Origin: Comamonas terrae
GTDB taxonomy: Bacteria > Pseudomonadota > Gammaproteobacteria > Burkholderiales > Burkholderiaceae_C
NCBI RefSeq assembly: GCF_001544075.1
Contig: NZ_BCNT01000026.1
Location: 1-42,035, forward strand
Direction: 5' to 3'
Length of the DNA: 42,035 nt
Program-made: the position numbers and the translations under genes
Shown here: in pieces, positions 32,002-39,265 of the stretch
Numbering within the stretch: the stretch's first letter is position 1
How the letters are laid out: every line of letters begins with the position of its first letter
The notes under the pieces: generated by a model
What the model was told of the DNA's origin: nothing
The model's database searches: none
Seen by the model: the letters and a program-made list of their open reading frames with translations, nothing else

Positions 32002-32109
32002 ATGACAGACCCCGTTACCTCTACCTTGCCCTCCTCTTCCGAGTCCAGCATGTGGCGCATGTCGGTTGCGCCGATGATGGACTGGACGGACGTTTTAGTA
32101 AGCTATTGA
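32002..32109 (+). pseudogene. dusA: dusA 5' fragment disrupted by prophage
   Basis: The frame from the ATG at 32002 reads a short leader and then SSMWRMSVAPMMDWTD, the N-terminal FMN-binding start of tRNA-dihydrouridine synthase A. After Asp30 (32089-32091) the family sequence, which continues with Arg and the tRNA-binding region, stops matching. Five foreign codons follow and then a TGA at 32107. The rest of dusA is not in the window. This is the host-side stub left by integration of a prophage into dusA, a known phage attachment gene. Phages using this site usually rebuild the open frame at their other end with a replacement 5' part, so the cell may still make DusA; the other junction is needed to tell. 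Confidence 0.88.
32074..32091 (+). other. Prophage attachment site core in dusA (att half-site)
   Basis: The last host-like sequence is GATGATGGACTGGACGGAC (32073-32091), encoding MMDWTD of DusA. The match to dusA ends at about 32091-32092. A copy of this core is expected at the far prophage end. The exact crossover and core length cannot be fixed from one junction. Confidence 0.7.
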
Positions 32110-32122
32110 TTTAAAAAAGAAT

Positions 32123-32149
32123 TGCACCAGCTGAAAAATATGTGGTGCA
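32123..32149. repeat. Inverted repeat near prophage end
   Basis: TGCACCA (32123-32129) and TGGTGCA (32143-32149) are inverted arms around a 13-base spacer. A third partial copy, ATGGTGC, follows at 32153-32159 in direct orientation. It is about 30 bases inside the att core, a place where integrase arm-type or excisionase sites are often found. Confidence 0.5.
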
Positions 32150-32165
32150 CTTATGGTGCGTCTTA

Positions 32166-32180
32166 GAGGAAATTTTCCTC
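32166..32180. repeat. Short perfect inverted repeat after umuC
   Basis: GAGGAAA, one T, TTTCCTC (32166-32180) lies just beyond the umuC stop. The loop is too tight for full pairing, but a shorter stem could end the umuDC transcript before dusA; it may equally be a protein site. Confidence 0.35.
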
Positions 32181-32182
32181 CC

Positions 32183-33472
32183 CTATCTGGCCACTGGAAT
32201 TGAGCGAATATCCGTCGTGTAAGCCGGCGTCTTACGCTCCTGACGCATACCCCATCCACCCGTCGACTGGGTGCTGCCAATCGAGACGACACCGCGCCCA
32301 AAGCGCTTATTGAGGCCGTCGACGACCTCCATGAGCGCGCTGCGGTCCCTTTGCGGCTGGATGATCTCGAACGACAGGCTCCCCTGCTTCTGCGTGCAGG
32401 GGGACAAGTCCAGCAGCATGACGCCAGCCTTTGCCAACCTGTAGCCGGGCTCGTAGATCCGCCGGATGGCCTGCTCCGCGACCTCGGCCAGGACGCTGGT
32501 ATCGGATGAGGGCTCGACAAGCGGGACGGAGGCGCTACGGGCAAAGCGTGGATCGTCCGGCCGGAACGGGCTGGAATGGGCAAAGACATACACCATCCCC
32601 GCGCGAAGGTGCTGCGCACGTAGCTTTTCGGCCGCGCGCTGCGCAAACGTGGTGACGGCCTGGACCAGCGGCTCCAACTCGGTCACGGGCTTGCCAAAGC
32701 TACGGGTGCAGGCAATTTGCTGCTTCGCCGGCGGCTCCAGCTCCAGCTCGTGGCAGGGGGTGCCGCGCAGCTCCAGGGCCGTGCGCTCCAGCACCACGCT
32801 AAAGTTGGACCGCAGGAAGACCAAGTCGGCATCAGCGAGATCTGCGGCCGAGGTGATGCCCATGGCCTGCAGGCGCGCCCCAATGCGTCGACCGACACCC
32901 CATACCTCGCCCACGGGCGTGGCTTCGAGCAGGCCGCGCAGTTGCCCTGGCGGCAGCTCAGCGAAGTTGCAGACGTGAGAAAGCTCGGCAGGATACGAGC
33001 CAGGCTTGCGGGCGGCATCTTTGGCCACATGATTCGCCAGCTTTGCCAGCGTCTTGCTCGGAGCGATGCCGATGCACGTCGGAATACCAATCCCGCTCAA
33101 GATCCGCTGGCGGATGGCCCAGGCGCGCCTGGTCACGTCGGGCACGCCATCCAGACCGACAAAGCACTCGTCGATGCTGTAGACCTCCTGCTCCGGCCCT
33201 AGCGCAGACGCAAGCGACATCATCCGGTCGCTCATATCACCGTACAGCGGAAAGTTTGCGCTCAGCGCAACCAGGCCAGCCTGTTCGTGCAGGTGACGGA
33301 TGCGAAAGTACGGCTCCCCCATCTTAATGCCGAGCGCCTTCGCCTCCTCGCTCCGCGCCACTGCGCAGCCATCATTGTTCGAGAGGACAACAACAGGCCT
33401 GCCCTTCAGGCATGGCCTGAACACCCTTTCACAGCTGACGTAGAAGTTATTGCCATCGAGCAAGGCAAACAT
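32183..33472 (-). CDS. umuC: UmuC-type Y-family DNA polymerase (pol V catalytic subunit)
   Basis: 429 residues. Error-prone translesion polymerase acting with processed UmuD. The palm has [13 protein letters not shown] (Asp6) and YSIDECF (Asp101, Glu102) as metal ligands. Next come the [15 protein letters not shown] helix-hairpin region, [10 protein letters not shown], a little-finger domain (about 240-355), and the C-terminal SPAYTT-like [14 protein letters not shown]. The beta-clamp motif position reads QGSLSF (363-368) where E. coli UmuC has QLNLF. It starts four bases after the umuD stop. Located as the last phage gene before the att site, it is accessory cargo that would raise SOS mutagenesis in the lysogen. 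Confidence 0.95.
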   Translation of the reverse strand: MFALLDGNNFYVSCERVFRPCLKGRPVVVLSNNDGCAVARSEEAKALGIKMGEPYFRIRHLHEQAGLVALSANFPLYGDMSDRMMSLASALGPEQEVYSIDECFVGLDGVPDVTRRAWAIRQRILSGIGIPTCIGIAPSKTLAKLANHVAKDAARKPGSYPAELSHVCNFAELPPGQLRGLLEATPVGEVWGVGRRIGARLQAMGITSAADLADADLVFLRSNFSVVLERTALELRGTPCHELELEPPAKQQIACTRSFGKPVTELEPLVQAVTTFAQRAAEKLRAQHLRAGMVYVFAHSSPFRPDDPRFARSASVPLVEPSSDTSVLAEVAEQAIRRIYEPGYRLAKAGVMLLDLSPCTQKQGSLSFEIIQPQRDRSALMEVVDGLNKRFGRGVVSIGSTQSTGGWGMRQERKTPAYTTDIRSIPVAR

Positions 33473-33476
33473 GACG

Positions 33477-33917
33477 TCACCATTTTCTGAAGCGCCGAAT
33501 GCTGGAGGTGACCACGCCCCAGATCTCCACGATCTGGCCGGGCTTGGGCCTGATATCCGGGTACGTGGGGTTTTCCGGCCTCAGCATGAAAATGCCGTTG
33601 CGGTGGAACAAGCGCTTGCAGGTGAATTCCCCATCAACCTCCGCGATCACGATATCGCCATGGGCTTCCTTGAGCACCTTGTCGACGACAAGCAGGTCGC
33701 CGTCATACAGGCCGGCGCCGATCATGCTGTCGCCACCCAGCTCCATCATGAACGTGGTCAGGGGATGCTTGACCAGCAGAGCGGTCAGATCCAGGCGGGT
33801 AATGACGAAATCCTCGGCCGGGCTCGGGAAGCCGGCACGCACGCGCCCCTCGACCAGCGGCAACACAAGGGACGCCACCGGCACGGGGCTGGAGAGATTC
33901 CGCAAACTACTGTACAT
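33477..33917 (-). CDS. umuD: UmuD-type SOS protein, self-cleaving subunit of pol V
   Basis: 146 residues, S24 LexA-like protease fold. The cleavage site is [10 protein letters not shown] (between Ala28 and Gly29, versus Cys-Gly in E. coli), the nucleophile serine is in GGDSMIGAG (Ser64) and the general-base lysine in GEFTCKRL (Lys101), so RecA-stimulated self-cleavage should work. No helix-turn-helix is present, so it is not a repressor. The ATG at 33917 lies within a LexA-box-like sequence and only 6 bases from a TATACT -10 element, so the message may be nearly leaderless; a GTG further in is a possible alternative. Followed directly by umuC. Confidence 0.93.
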   Translation of the reverse strand: MYSSLRNLSSPVPVASLVLPLVEGRVRAGFPSPAEDFVITRLDLTALLVKHPLTTFMMELGGDSMIGAGLYDGDLLVVDKVLKEAHGDIVIAEVDGEFTCKRLFHRNGIFMLRPENPTYPDIRPKPGQIVEIWGVVTSSIRRFRKW

Positions 33918-33925
33918 ACGCACAG
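33910..33925 (-). promoter_or_regulatory. LexA (SOS) box overlapping the umuD start
   Basis: CTGTACATACGCACAG has the CTGT-N8-ACAG form of LexA boxes; on the umuD strand it reads CTGTGCGTATGTACAG with the start ATG at its centre. A -10-like TATACT (33924-33929) overlaps its upstream edge. LexA binding here would block umuDC. Confidence 0.8.
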
Positions 33926-33966
33926 TATATTCCAGCAAATGAGTGGCGCGTGATGTCTGCAGTTCG

Positions 33967-34761
33967 CTAGAAAAGGCCAGGTGGGGCAGCCGCCACATCC
34001 CAGCTGCTGTAAACCAGCTCGACGCGAGCCACGGCCTTGCCGCCGCCGGCCACGTTGTAGTTGATGGGCACGGCTTCGACGTGGAAGTCCGCGAACAGCT
34101 CCTGGATCTCAGGGTGATCGTTGATGCTCAGCACCGCCTTGCCCTGCAGGCCGCGCATGGCTTCCGCAATGGCCACGTACTGATCCCATTCAAACGGGAC
34201 TCCGTACCCCTCCGTTTCCCAGTACGGAGGATCGAGATAAAAAAGGGTGTGCGGGCGGTCATAGCGCTTGATGCACTCCAGCCAGTCCAGCCGCTCGATG
34301 TACGCGCCATGCAGCCGCATATGGGCCGCACTCAGGTCCTCCTCAAGCCGCAGCAGGTTGACCGTGGGTGCCGGCGTAGTGGTCGCAGTACCCCAAGTCT
34401 GCCCCTGCACTTTGCCGCCGAAAGCCTGATGCTGCAGGTAGTAGAACCGTGCGGCACGCTCGATGTCTGTCAGCGTCTCCGGCCTGGTGATCTGCAGCCA
34501 CTTGAAGACCTCGCGCGACGATAAGGCCCACTTAAACTGTCGGACAAATTCTTCGAGGTGCCGCTGCACGACGCGGTACAGATTGACGAGGTCTCCATTG
34601 ATGTCGTTGATGACCTCCACTTCCGCCGGCGGCCTCATGAAATAAAGGGCTGCGCCGCCAGCGAACACTTCGACGTAGCACTGGTGCGCTGGAAAGCGCG
34701 GCACGATGAAATCGGCCAGGCGGCGCTTGCCACCAAGCCAGGGGACGATAGGTAATGCCAT
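33967..34761 (-). CDS. DNA adenine methylase (Dam/D12 class), phage-encoded
   Basis: 264 residues. Class alpha N6-adenine methyltransferase: the SAM site begins WLGGKRRLADFI (8-19) and VEVFAGGAALYF (30-41), with the catalytic DPPY in LFYLDPPYW (177-180). INDINGDLVNLYR lies between. The recognition sequence cannot be read from the protein; GATC is typical of close relatives. The open frame allows a GTG at 34785, but the ATG at 34761 has GGAG at good spacing and starts at the family N-terminus. It lies between the lysis genes and umuDC. Phage methylases often mark phage DNA against host restriction or alter late regulation. Confidence 0.92.
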   Translation of the reverse strand: MALPIVPWLGGKRRLADFIVPRFPAHQCYVEVFAGGAALYFMRPPAEVEVINDINGDLVNLYRVVQRHLEEFVRQFKWALSSREVFKWLQITRPETLTDIERAARFYYLQHQAFGGKVQGQTWGTATTTPAPTVNLLRLEEDLSAAHMRLHGAYIERLDWLECIKRYDRPHTLFYLDPPYWETEGYGVPFEWDQYVAIAEAMRGLQGKAVLSINDHPEIQELFADFHVEAVPINYNVAGGGKAVARVELVYSSWDVAAAPPGLF

Positions 34762-34897
34762 GATGGGCTCCAGGTATTGATACACTGCCCCCGCCTGTAC
34801 AGGTGGACGGGGCCTTGGCTGGGCTCACAGGCTTGCTCTGTGGGACTGGCGGCAGCGTCAGTGTTCCCGCACTGTCGATGTCGCCTCGTTCTTTTTT

Positions 34898-35389
34898 TCA
34901 GTCGGCGTTGAGTTCCCGCTCGATCTCGACTTGCTTGTGCAGCAGCACTACTTCGTCGTCTCGTCGCGCAAGATCTGCTCGGAGTCGTGCGACCACCTCG
35001 ACGCCCGCGACAAGCTGTCGGTCGAGGGTTTCAAGTCGATCTGCAAGATGGCCGCGGGCAGCGGCGTCGGCTTGGGCTTGCGCGCGGTAGGTTGCATTGC
35101 GCCGTTCGGCATCAAGCTGCAGGCGCTTAACGCGATCAAGGTCAGCGCGCAGATCAGCATCGCGCGCAGGCTGCTTTTGGGTGAAATCATCGCTGGCTTT
35201 CTGGGTACTGGCAGCGTGCTGCCGTTCTTTGTTTCCGGTTTCCCGCTCGGATTCGAGGGCTGCGCCCGCCTGGGCGACCTGTGTTCGAGCGCTTTGCTCT
35301 GCGGTGCGCCAGCCGTGGACGTGCCAGCCGGCCACAAAGGACAGGGCCAGCAGCACCACGACAGAAATTGCTTTAGCTTGCGGATTCAT
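34898..35389 (-). CDS. Rz-type i-spanin
   Basis: 163 residues. A single N-terminal signal-anchor helix (about 8-23, VSVVVLLALSFVAGW-like) is followed by a periplasmic coiled coil rich in Ala, Arg, Glu and Gln (about 35-160). This is the Rz architecture that bridges inner and outer membranes with Rz1 in the last lysis step. The ATG at 35389 follows GGGAGG and lies 17 bases inside the end of the DUF6527 gene. The Rz1-like lipoprotein is encoded within it in another frame. Its downstream neighbour is the methylase after 136 bases. Confidence 0.85.
   Translation of the reverse strand: MNPQAKAISVVVLLALSFVAGWHVHGWRTAEQSARTQVAQAGAALESERETGNKERQHAASTQKASDDFTQKQPARDADLRADLDRVKRLQLDAERRNATYRAQAQADAAARGHLADRLETLDRQLVAGVEVVARLRADLARRDDEVVLLHKQVEIERELNAD
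34948..35190 (-). CDS. Rz1-type o-spanin lipoprotein, embedded in Rz
   Basis: 80 residues in a different frame wholly inside the Rz-like gene. A lipoprotein signal is plain: SLRAMLICALTLIALSAC, with lipobox LSAC and Cys about 24. It is followed by a proline-rich stretch (PTARKPKPTPLPAA), as in Rz1 proteins. An inner ATG at 35160 gives a shorter signal and may be the true start. Nested Rz/Rz1 genes are common in phage lysis cassettes; the lipobox in the right place makes chance unlikely. Confidence 0.78.
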   Translation of the reverse strand: MISPKSSLRAMLICALTLIALSACSLMPNGAMQPTARKPKPTPLPAAILQIDLKPSTDSLSRASRWSHDSEQILRDETTK

Positions 35390-35687
35390 GAGCCTCCCAG
35401 TCAGGTAGGTCGACGGTCTGCCCGGCCAATCCATGAGAGCAATCGGCCAGGAACTGGATGCGGCCGTCTGTCACGTAGGAATGACAGCGGCTAGGGATGC
35501 CATCCGGCGTATCTGCGTCAGCCCCTTCATAGGTAGACAGCACCGAGGGCATGAAGGTGGGCGCGGTATCGCTGCCATTCCAGGACCATTGCGGGCCTGG
35601 TGGACGAATGCCGACGGCGTGAGGCCCGTCACAGCCGGGACACCAGAACATGACGGCGCTTTCGCCGTATGCCTTGAGCTTGCCCAT
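35373..35687 (-). CDS. DUF6527-family small phage protein
   Basis: 104 residues. Cys-x2-Cys in FWCPGCDGPHAVGI, a conserved Trp/Asn in WSWNGS, TFMPSVL, CHSYVTDGRIQFLADCSHGLAGQ and a final VDLPDW. This pattern of cysteines and histidines suggests a zinc-binding fold. Such proteins are common in phage genomes next to lysis genes, sometimes mislabelled ammonia monooxygenase; function is unknown. It sits one base from the muramidase stop and overlaps the Rz start. Confidence 0.75.
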   Translation of the reverse strand: MGKLKAYGESAVMFWCPGCDGPHAVGIRPPGPQWSWNGSDTAPTFMPSVLSTYEGADADTPDGIPSRCHSYVTDGRIQFLADCSHGLAGQTVDLPDWEAHESAS

Positions 35688-35688
35688 T

Positions 35689-36669
35689 TCACACCCCCAG
35701 CAGCACCAGGTACTTCATGCGCCGGGACTCCAGCGGCACGGTGTTGCGCACGTGGCCGCGGTTGACCTCGTAGGCGCTCTGGCCGTAGCCCTGCCACTTC
35801 TCGCGGCTCTTGACGCTGTGCTTTTCGACGTGGCCGAACCATTGGTTCGGGTTGCAGCCTGGCGTGAGGCCGCACAGCTTGCGATCCTGCTGCAGGTGTC
35901 CCCAGCCGCCGTTGTATGCGGCATCGCACATGGCCACGCGCGTGATGTCGTCCAGGCCTGGCGTGAGCGCGGCCAGCTGCGCATCGCAGCCGCGCAGTTT
36001 GACGATGGCCGCGCGCACATTGAGATCCGCGCGCTCGTACACGTTGTCCCAGCTCAGCTCCTGCAGCGCCTTGGGCGCCATGGCCTTGACCTCGGCAATG
36101 GCGTCGAAGCGCAGCGCGCCGGCGGCCGTCCAGGCCCGCGTGAACTGGGTCAGGCCGGCCCCCTCCTCCCGCGCGGTCTTGAGCCTGGCCGTGGTGCTCC
36201 AGCACATCGAGCTGGACAGCGAGGGGCAGCTCTCCTGCTCGATCAGCGCGCCCAGGTAGCTGCGCCGCGGCATGTCGGGCCATTGGCGCTCGATCTCGCC
36301 CACGACCATCGGCGCCATGGCCCGGGCACGCTGTAGGCCCGCAGGCTCCGCGGCCTGGGCGAACTGCGTCATGCTGGCCCACACGATGGCAAGTACCATC
36401 GCGCCGCGCAGCACGCACAGGGCCAGGAAGGCCAGGCCGGCACCGATGGGATGCTCCTGGGCCTTGAGCCATGCATCGCGGCCGTGGGCATAGTCGGCCA
36501 TGGCTTTGCTGGCCGATAGCGCGATGGCCACGCCCACCGACGTCCACGACAGCCACAGCAGCCGCACCACCGGCTCACGCCAGCCGTCGGGGCCGAACGC
36601 ATTGAGCACGATCACCACGATGGGCAGCACCAGGACTGCCCACCACCGCCAACGCTTGATTGGATTCAT
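35689..36669 (-). CDS. Membrane-anchored phage muramidase / lytic transglycosylase-like endolysin
   Basis: 326 residues. Three hydrophobic segments (about 8-25, 36-55 and 76-104) precede a lysozyme-like domain (from about 130). SYLGALIEQESCPSL places a likely catalytic glutamate at Glu144, and AGLTQFTRAW, NVYERADLNVRAA, AAYNGGWGH and PNQWFGHVEK are transglycosylase-like blocks. The last helix ends FAQA before AEPAG, a plausible signal-peptidase site. The helices may act as a holin-like or signal-anchor part, making a fused lysis protein. ATG at 36669 follows AAGGAG. A strong terminator separates it from the tail genes upstream. Lytic domain is likely; catalytic type is uncertain. Confidence 0.8.
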   Translation of the reverse strand: MNPIKRWRWWAVLVLPIVVIVLNAFGPDGWREPVVRLLWLSWTSVGVAIALSASKAMADYAHGRDAWLKAQEHPIGAGLAFLALCVLRGAMVLAIVWASMTQFAQAAEPAGLQRARAMAPMVVGEIERQWPDMPRRSYLGALIEQESCPSLSSSMCWSTTARLKTAREEGAGLTQFTRAWTAAGALRFDAIAEVKAMAPKALQELSWDNVYERADLNVRAAIVKLRGCDAQLAALTPGLDDITRVAMCDAAYNGGWGHLQQDRKLCGLTPGCNPNQWFGHVEKHSVKSREKWQGYGQSAYEVNRGHVRNTVPLESRRMKYLVLLGV

Positions 36670-36693
36670 CTCTCTCTCCTTTTCTTCGGACAC

Positions 36694-36725
36694 AAAAAAG
36701 CCCGCCTGTGTTGCCACGGGCGGGC
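36694..36725 (-). terminator. Intrinsic terminator between tail genes and lysis genes
   Basis: GCCCGCCTGTG (36700-36710) pairs with CACGGGCGGGC (36715-36725) around TTGC; on the leftward transcript the stem is followed by a run of six U (AAAAAA at 36694-36699 on plus). A textbook terminator, placed after the tail operon and 25 bases before the muramidase start. Confidence 0.85.
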
Positions 36726-36745
36726 GGGGTTAAAAACGATTAGGC

Positions 36746-36979
36746 CTAGACCTCGGTGGTCACATACGGCAGGTTCGGGGCCAGCTCCACGATCTCGCCG
36801 TTGCGCACGAACACGGCCTGGTCAGCCGGTGCATTGACGGGGTTGGCGACCAGGCTGCGTGCACCGCCGGGAAACTCCACCTGGGCCTGGCTGCCGACGA
36901 TGGCCTTGACCGTGGCGAACAGCTTCACGGGCGGCTGCTGGAGCGCCTGCAGGCGCAGATACAAATTGACTGGGATCAT
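36746..36979 (-). CDS. Small phage protein downstream of tail gene
   Basis: 77 residues, start MIPVNLYLRLQALQQPPVKLF, then a beta-rich part VKAIVGSQAQVEFPGGARSLV and AVFVRNGEIVELAPNLPYV. No family recognised. Its ATG (36979) overlaps the stop of the preceding tail gene in ATGA, so the two are coupled; a small tail-tip or assembly protein is a guess. It is the last gene before the terminator. A much longer open frame upstream lies inside the tail gene and was rejected. Confidence 0.75.
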   Translation of the reverse strand: MIPVNLYLRLQALQQPPVKLFATVKAIVGSQAQVEFPGGARSLVANPVNAPADQAVFVRNGEIVELAPNLPYVTTEV

Positions 36980-38871
36980 TGGTAGCGGTCCACGACAAGG
37001 GTTTGCGAAACTTCTGGCGCCTTTTCCTGCACGGTGATGTTGCGCACCAGGCCGCGCCAGGTCTCGCCGGGCTCCTCGACCTTGAGCAAGTAGCCAGGCA
37101 GGATCAGCCCGGGCGTCGTGCCGCCCGTGATCAGCGGCACAGTGATCTCCTGCCGCCAGCGCAAAGCGGTATCTGCCAGGGGTATGGAGCCGCGGGCACG
37201 CACGGCCGCCACGTCGGTCATGAGAGGGTCCGAGATCTGCGTGGCCAGCAATTCCCCCTGGGTGCCCGTGCGGCGCACAAAGCCCACCAAGCCGCCGGCG
37301 GCGGTGCCGGTCACATAGACGCCATTGCGCAGATCCTGCTCGAGATCTGTCAGCGAGTCCTCGAGGATGATCTGCCCCGGCATCTGCACATCCGGCACGG
37401 CCGCGGCCCAGTCCCAGGGCATGGCCGCATACTGGGGCACGACCTGCAGCGCTGCGTCGGTGCGATGGCTGCGCACGCCAGCGCCCGCGGCCTCTGCCAG
37501 GCGCTTGACGACTGTCAGCGGCGTGCCCTCGTGCGACCAGGCCGCGGCCGGCACGAGCCAATCAGGCGCAGTCCAGCTCAGCGAAACACCCGTGAACTGC
37601 AACGCATCGAGCGCAATCTGCTGGGCGGACATGGCGCTGCCGATGCTCCACTGCTGCGGCCTGCGGTAAGGCGCTCCGAGCAGCGATGTCACGCTCTGGC
37701 CGGATACCCGGGCATGCCAGCCCGACGCGCTACGCGAGCGCACAGGCCTTTTCACGGCAAAGACCCACTCGATCCCATTGATGGACACCTTGATATGCCT
37801 GGGCAACCCTGCCTGGTACGCCAGCTGGTCCACCAGGTGAACGGGGCCGCTGGCAGACAGCGTCCAGCCAAAGCCGTCGTCGCCCGACTCGATGCGCACA
37901 TCGGACAGGAGCACGCGCTCGCCCGTAGGCAGCAGCACGGCATCGATCTCATAGACGAGCATATAGACCCTCAGAAGCGGTATCACGTACTGCCCGCCCG
38001 GCTCCGGCGGCCGAGACTTGCAGCAGAAAAAAACAAGGTCTGCCGAGGCAGACCATGGTTTGCAGAAAAGCAGCTCTATCGGACCCCCGACCAGCTGCTG
38101 CCAGCAGTGCTCGGGATCTGGCGGTCTCGGCGGCGTTATCGCGGATCGGCCCGCCGGCGGACGCATGGCCTTCTGGTAGCGTGCCTGGTGTGCCAGATAT
38201 AGGGGCCGGGCCGGGCCGGCGCCGAAGCGCATCCCCAGCTGCAGGCCCATAGCGTCCTGAGCATCGACGTGCATCAGCACGCGCCTGTCGCGCAGGGTCT
38301 CCTCAAAGCGAACGGCCACGGCTGCATGGGCACGCCGGGCGTCTTCGGCCCGCGCCTGCATGGCCATGCGGGCGCGGACACCGTCCTGCCAGTGCACACG
38401 ATGCGCGCCCGTGGCATTGCGCTGGGCCTGCTGATACTGCACCTTCACGGCCTGGCCCCGCGGCTGCGCCTCTTGCCACGCAAGCCCGGTGTGCGAGCGC
38501 AGTGGCTGCGCATCCTGTGCCGCTGCAGCCCACCCGGCAGGAAGCACAGAAGACTTTTGCCAGCGGGAGATCCAGCCTGTCTCGATAGCTGCCGCCTGCT
38601 GCGCCACGGACTGCACGCGCGCCACCATGGGCCGGGGCGTGTTGGTGTTGTAGCGGATGGTCGATGCACTGCGCAGCCCGGGCATGCGCGCGGAGGCGAC
38701 CATGCCCTTGCCCACATGGGCAGCCACACGGCCGCGCAGGCCCGGCATGCGAGCAGCGACCAGCAGGTGCGCATCGGGCACGCCAGGCGAGCCGCCGTCG
38801 TCGCCAAATACAAGATCGACGGGATTGCCGGACTTGTATGGCCGCGAGAAGACGAGGTCGACCGATGCCAT
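36976..38871 (-). CDS. Large phage tail protein
   Basis: 631 residues. The C-terminal half (about 300-630) looks like a tail-hub or baseplate protein: INGIEWVFAVKRPVRSRSASG, ALQFTGVSLSW, LTVVKRLAEAAGAGVRSHR, then DLRNGVYVTGTAAGG and a final beta barrel LPGYLLKVEEPGETWRG. The N-terminal half is low-complexity, rich in Ala, Gln and Arg, with two related motifs (residues 4-22 and 265-281, xDLVF...KP...DLVF) and a twice-seen ARMPGLR (40-46, 61-67). Start ATG at 38871 is two bases from the stop of the preceding gene. Assigned by context and general resemblance, not by a named family. Confidence 0.7.
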   Translation of the reverse strand: MASVDLVFSRPYKSGNPVDLVFGDDGGSPGVPDAHLLVAARMPGLRGRVAAHVGKGMVASARMPGLRSASTIRYNTNTPRPMVARVQSVAQQAAAIETGWISRWQKSSVLPAGWAAAAQDAQPLRSHTGLAWQEAQPRGQAVKVQYQQAQRNATGAHRVHWQDGVRARMAMQARAEDARRAHAAVAVRFEETLRDRRVLMHVDAQDAMGLQLGMRFGAGPARPLYLAHQARYQKAMRPPAGRSAITPPRPPDPEHCWQQLVGGPIELLFCKPWSASADLVFFCCKSRPPEPGGQYVIPLLRVYMLVYEIDAVLLPTGERVLLSDVRIESGDDGFGWTLSASGPVHLVDQLAYQAGLPRHIKVSINGIEWVFAVKRPVRSRSASGWHARVSGQSVTSLLGAPYRRPQQWSIGSAMSAQQIALDALQFTGVSLSWTAPDWLVPAAAWSHEGTPLTVVKRLAEAAGAGVRSHRTDAALQVVPQYAAMPWDWAAAVPDVQMPGQIILEDSLTDLEQDLRNGVYVTGTAAGGLVGFVRRTGTQGELLATQISDPLMTDVAAVRARGSIPLADTALRWRQEITVPLITGGTTPGLILPGYLLKVEEPGETWRGLVRNITVQEKAPEVSQTLVVDRYQ

Positions 38872-38872
38872 A

Positions 38873-39265
38873 TCAGTAGATCAGCGTCTCGCCCAGGATG
38901 ACCAGACCGCCTGCATAGAGCTGCGTGCCGCTGGTGCCCAGCAGACGAAATACGCCGGCGCCGGCCTCGTCCGTCACATCGCCCCGGGCGACCATGCGCC
39001 CGTCGCTTGTGCCCCAGACGCCATATACGGCAACCCCGCTGGCCAGGATCAATTCGCCGGCCTGGGCCTGGGTGAGCTGCAGATAGCCGGCCTCGGTAAT
39101 GGTCCCGCAGGGCCTGGTGAGGGTGAGCGTGGCCAGCAGCTGCTCGGCGGCGTCGTATAGCTTGACCGTGGAAGCGCCAGGGCCGGAGTCGGCAAAGACC
39201 TGCGTCGCCTGCAGGCGCACCAGGGCGTGGGCGGCCGAGATCTCGAATTCGGGCAGGGCGCTCAT
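38873..39265 (-). CDS. Small phage structural protein
   Basis: 130 residues, predicted all-beta: SALPEFEISAAHALVRLQ, PGASTVKLYDAAEQLLATLTL, then ITEAGYLQLTQAQAGELILASGV and a final VFRLLGTSGTQLYAGGLVILGETLIY. No family recognised with confidence; position between a LamG-containing tail protein and the hub-like protein indicates a tail component. The ATG overlaps the stop of the upstream gene (ATGA) and it is followed after one base by the next start. Confidence 0.7.
   Translation of the reverse strand: MSALPEFEISAAHALVRLQATQVFADSGPGASTVKLYDAAEQLLATLTLTRPCGTITEAGYLQLTQAQAGELILASGVAVYGVWGTSDGRMVARGDVTDEAGAGVFRLLGTSGTQLYAGGLVILGETLIY

Noticed and set aside
34794..34803. CCTGTACAGG palindrome upstream of the methylase as a LexA box
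   Set aside because: Spacing between CTG and CAG is 2 bases rather than 10, so it does not fit a LexA box.
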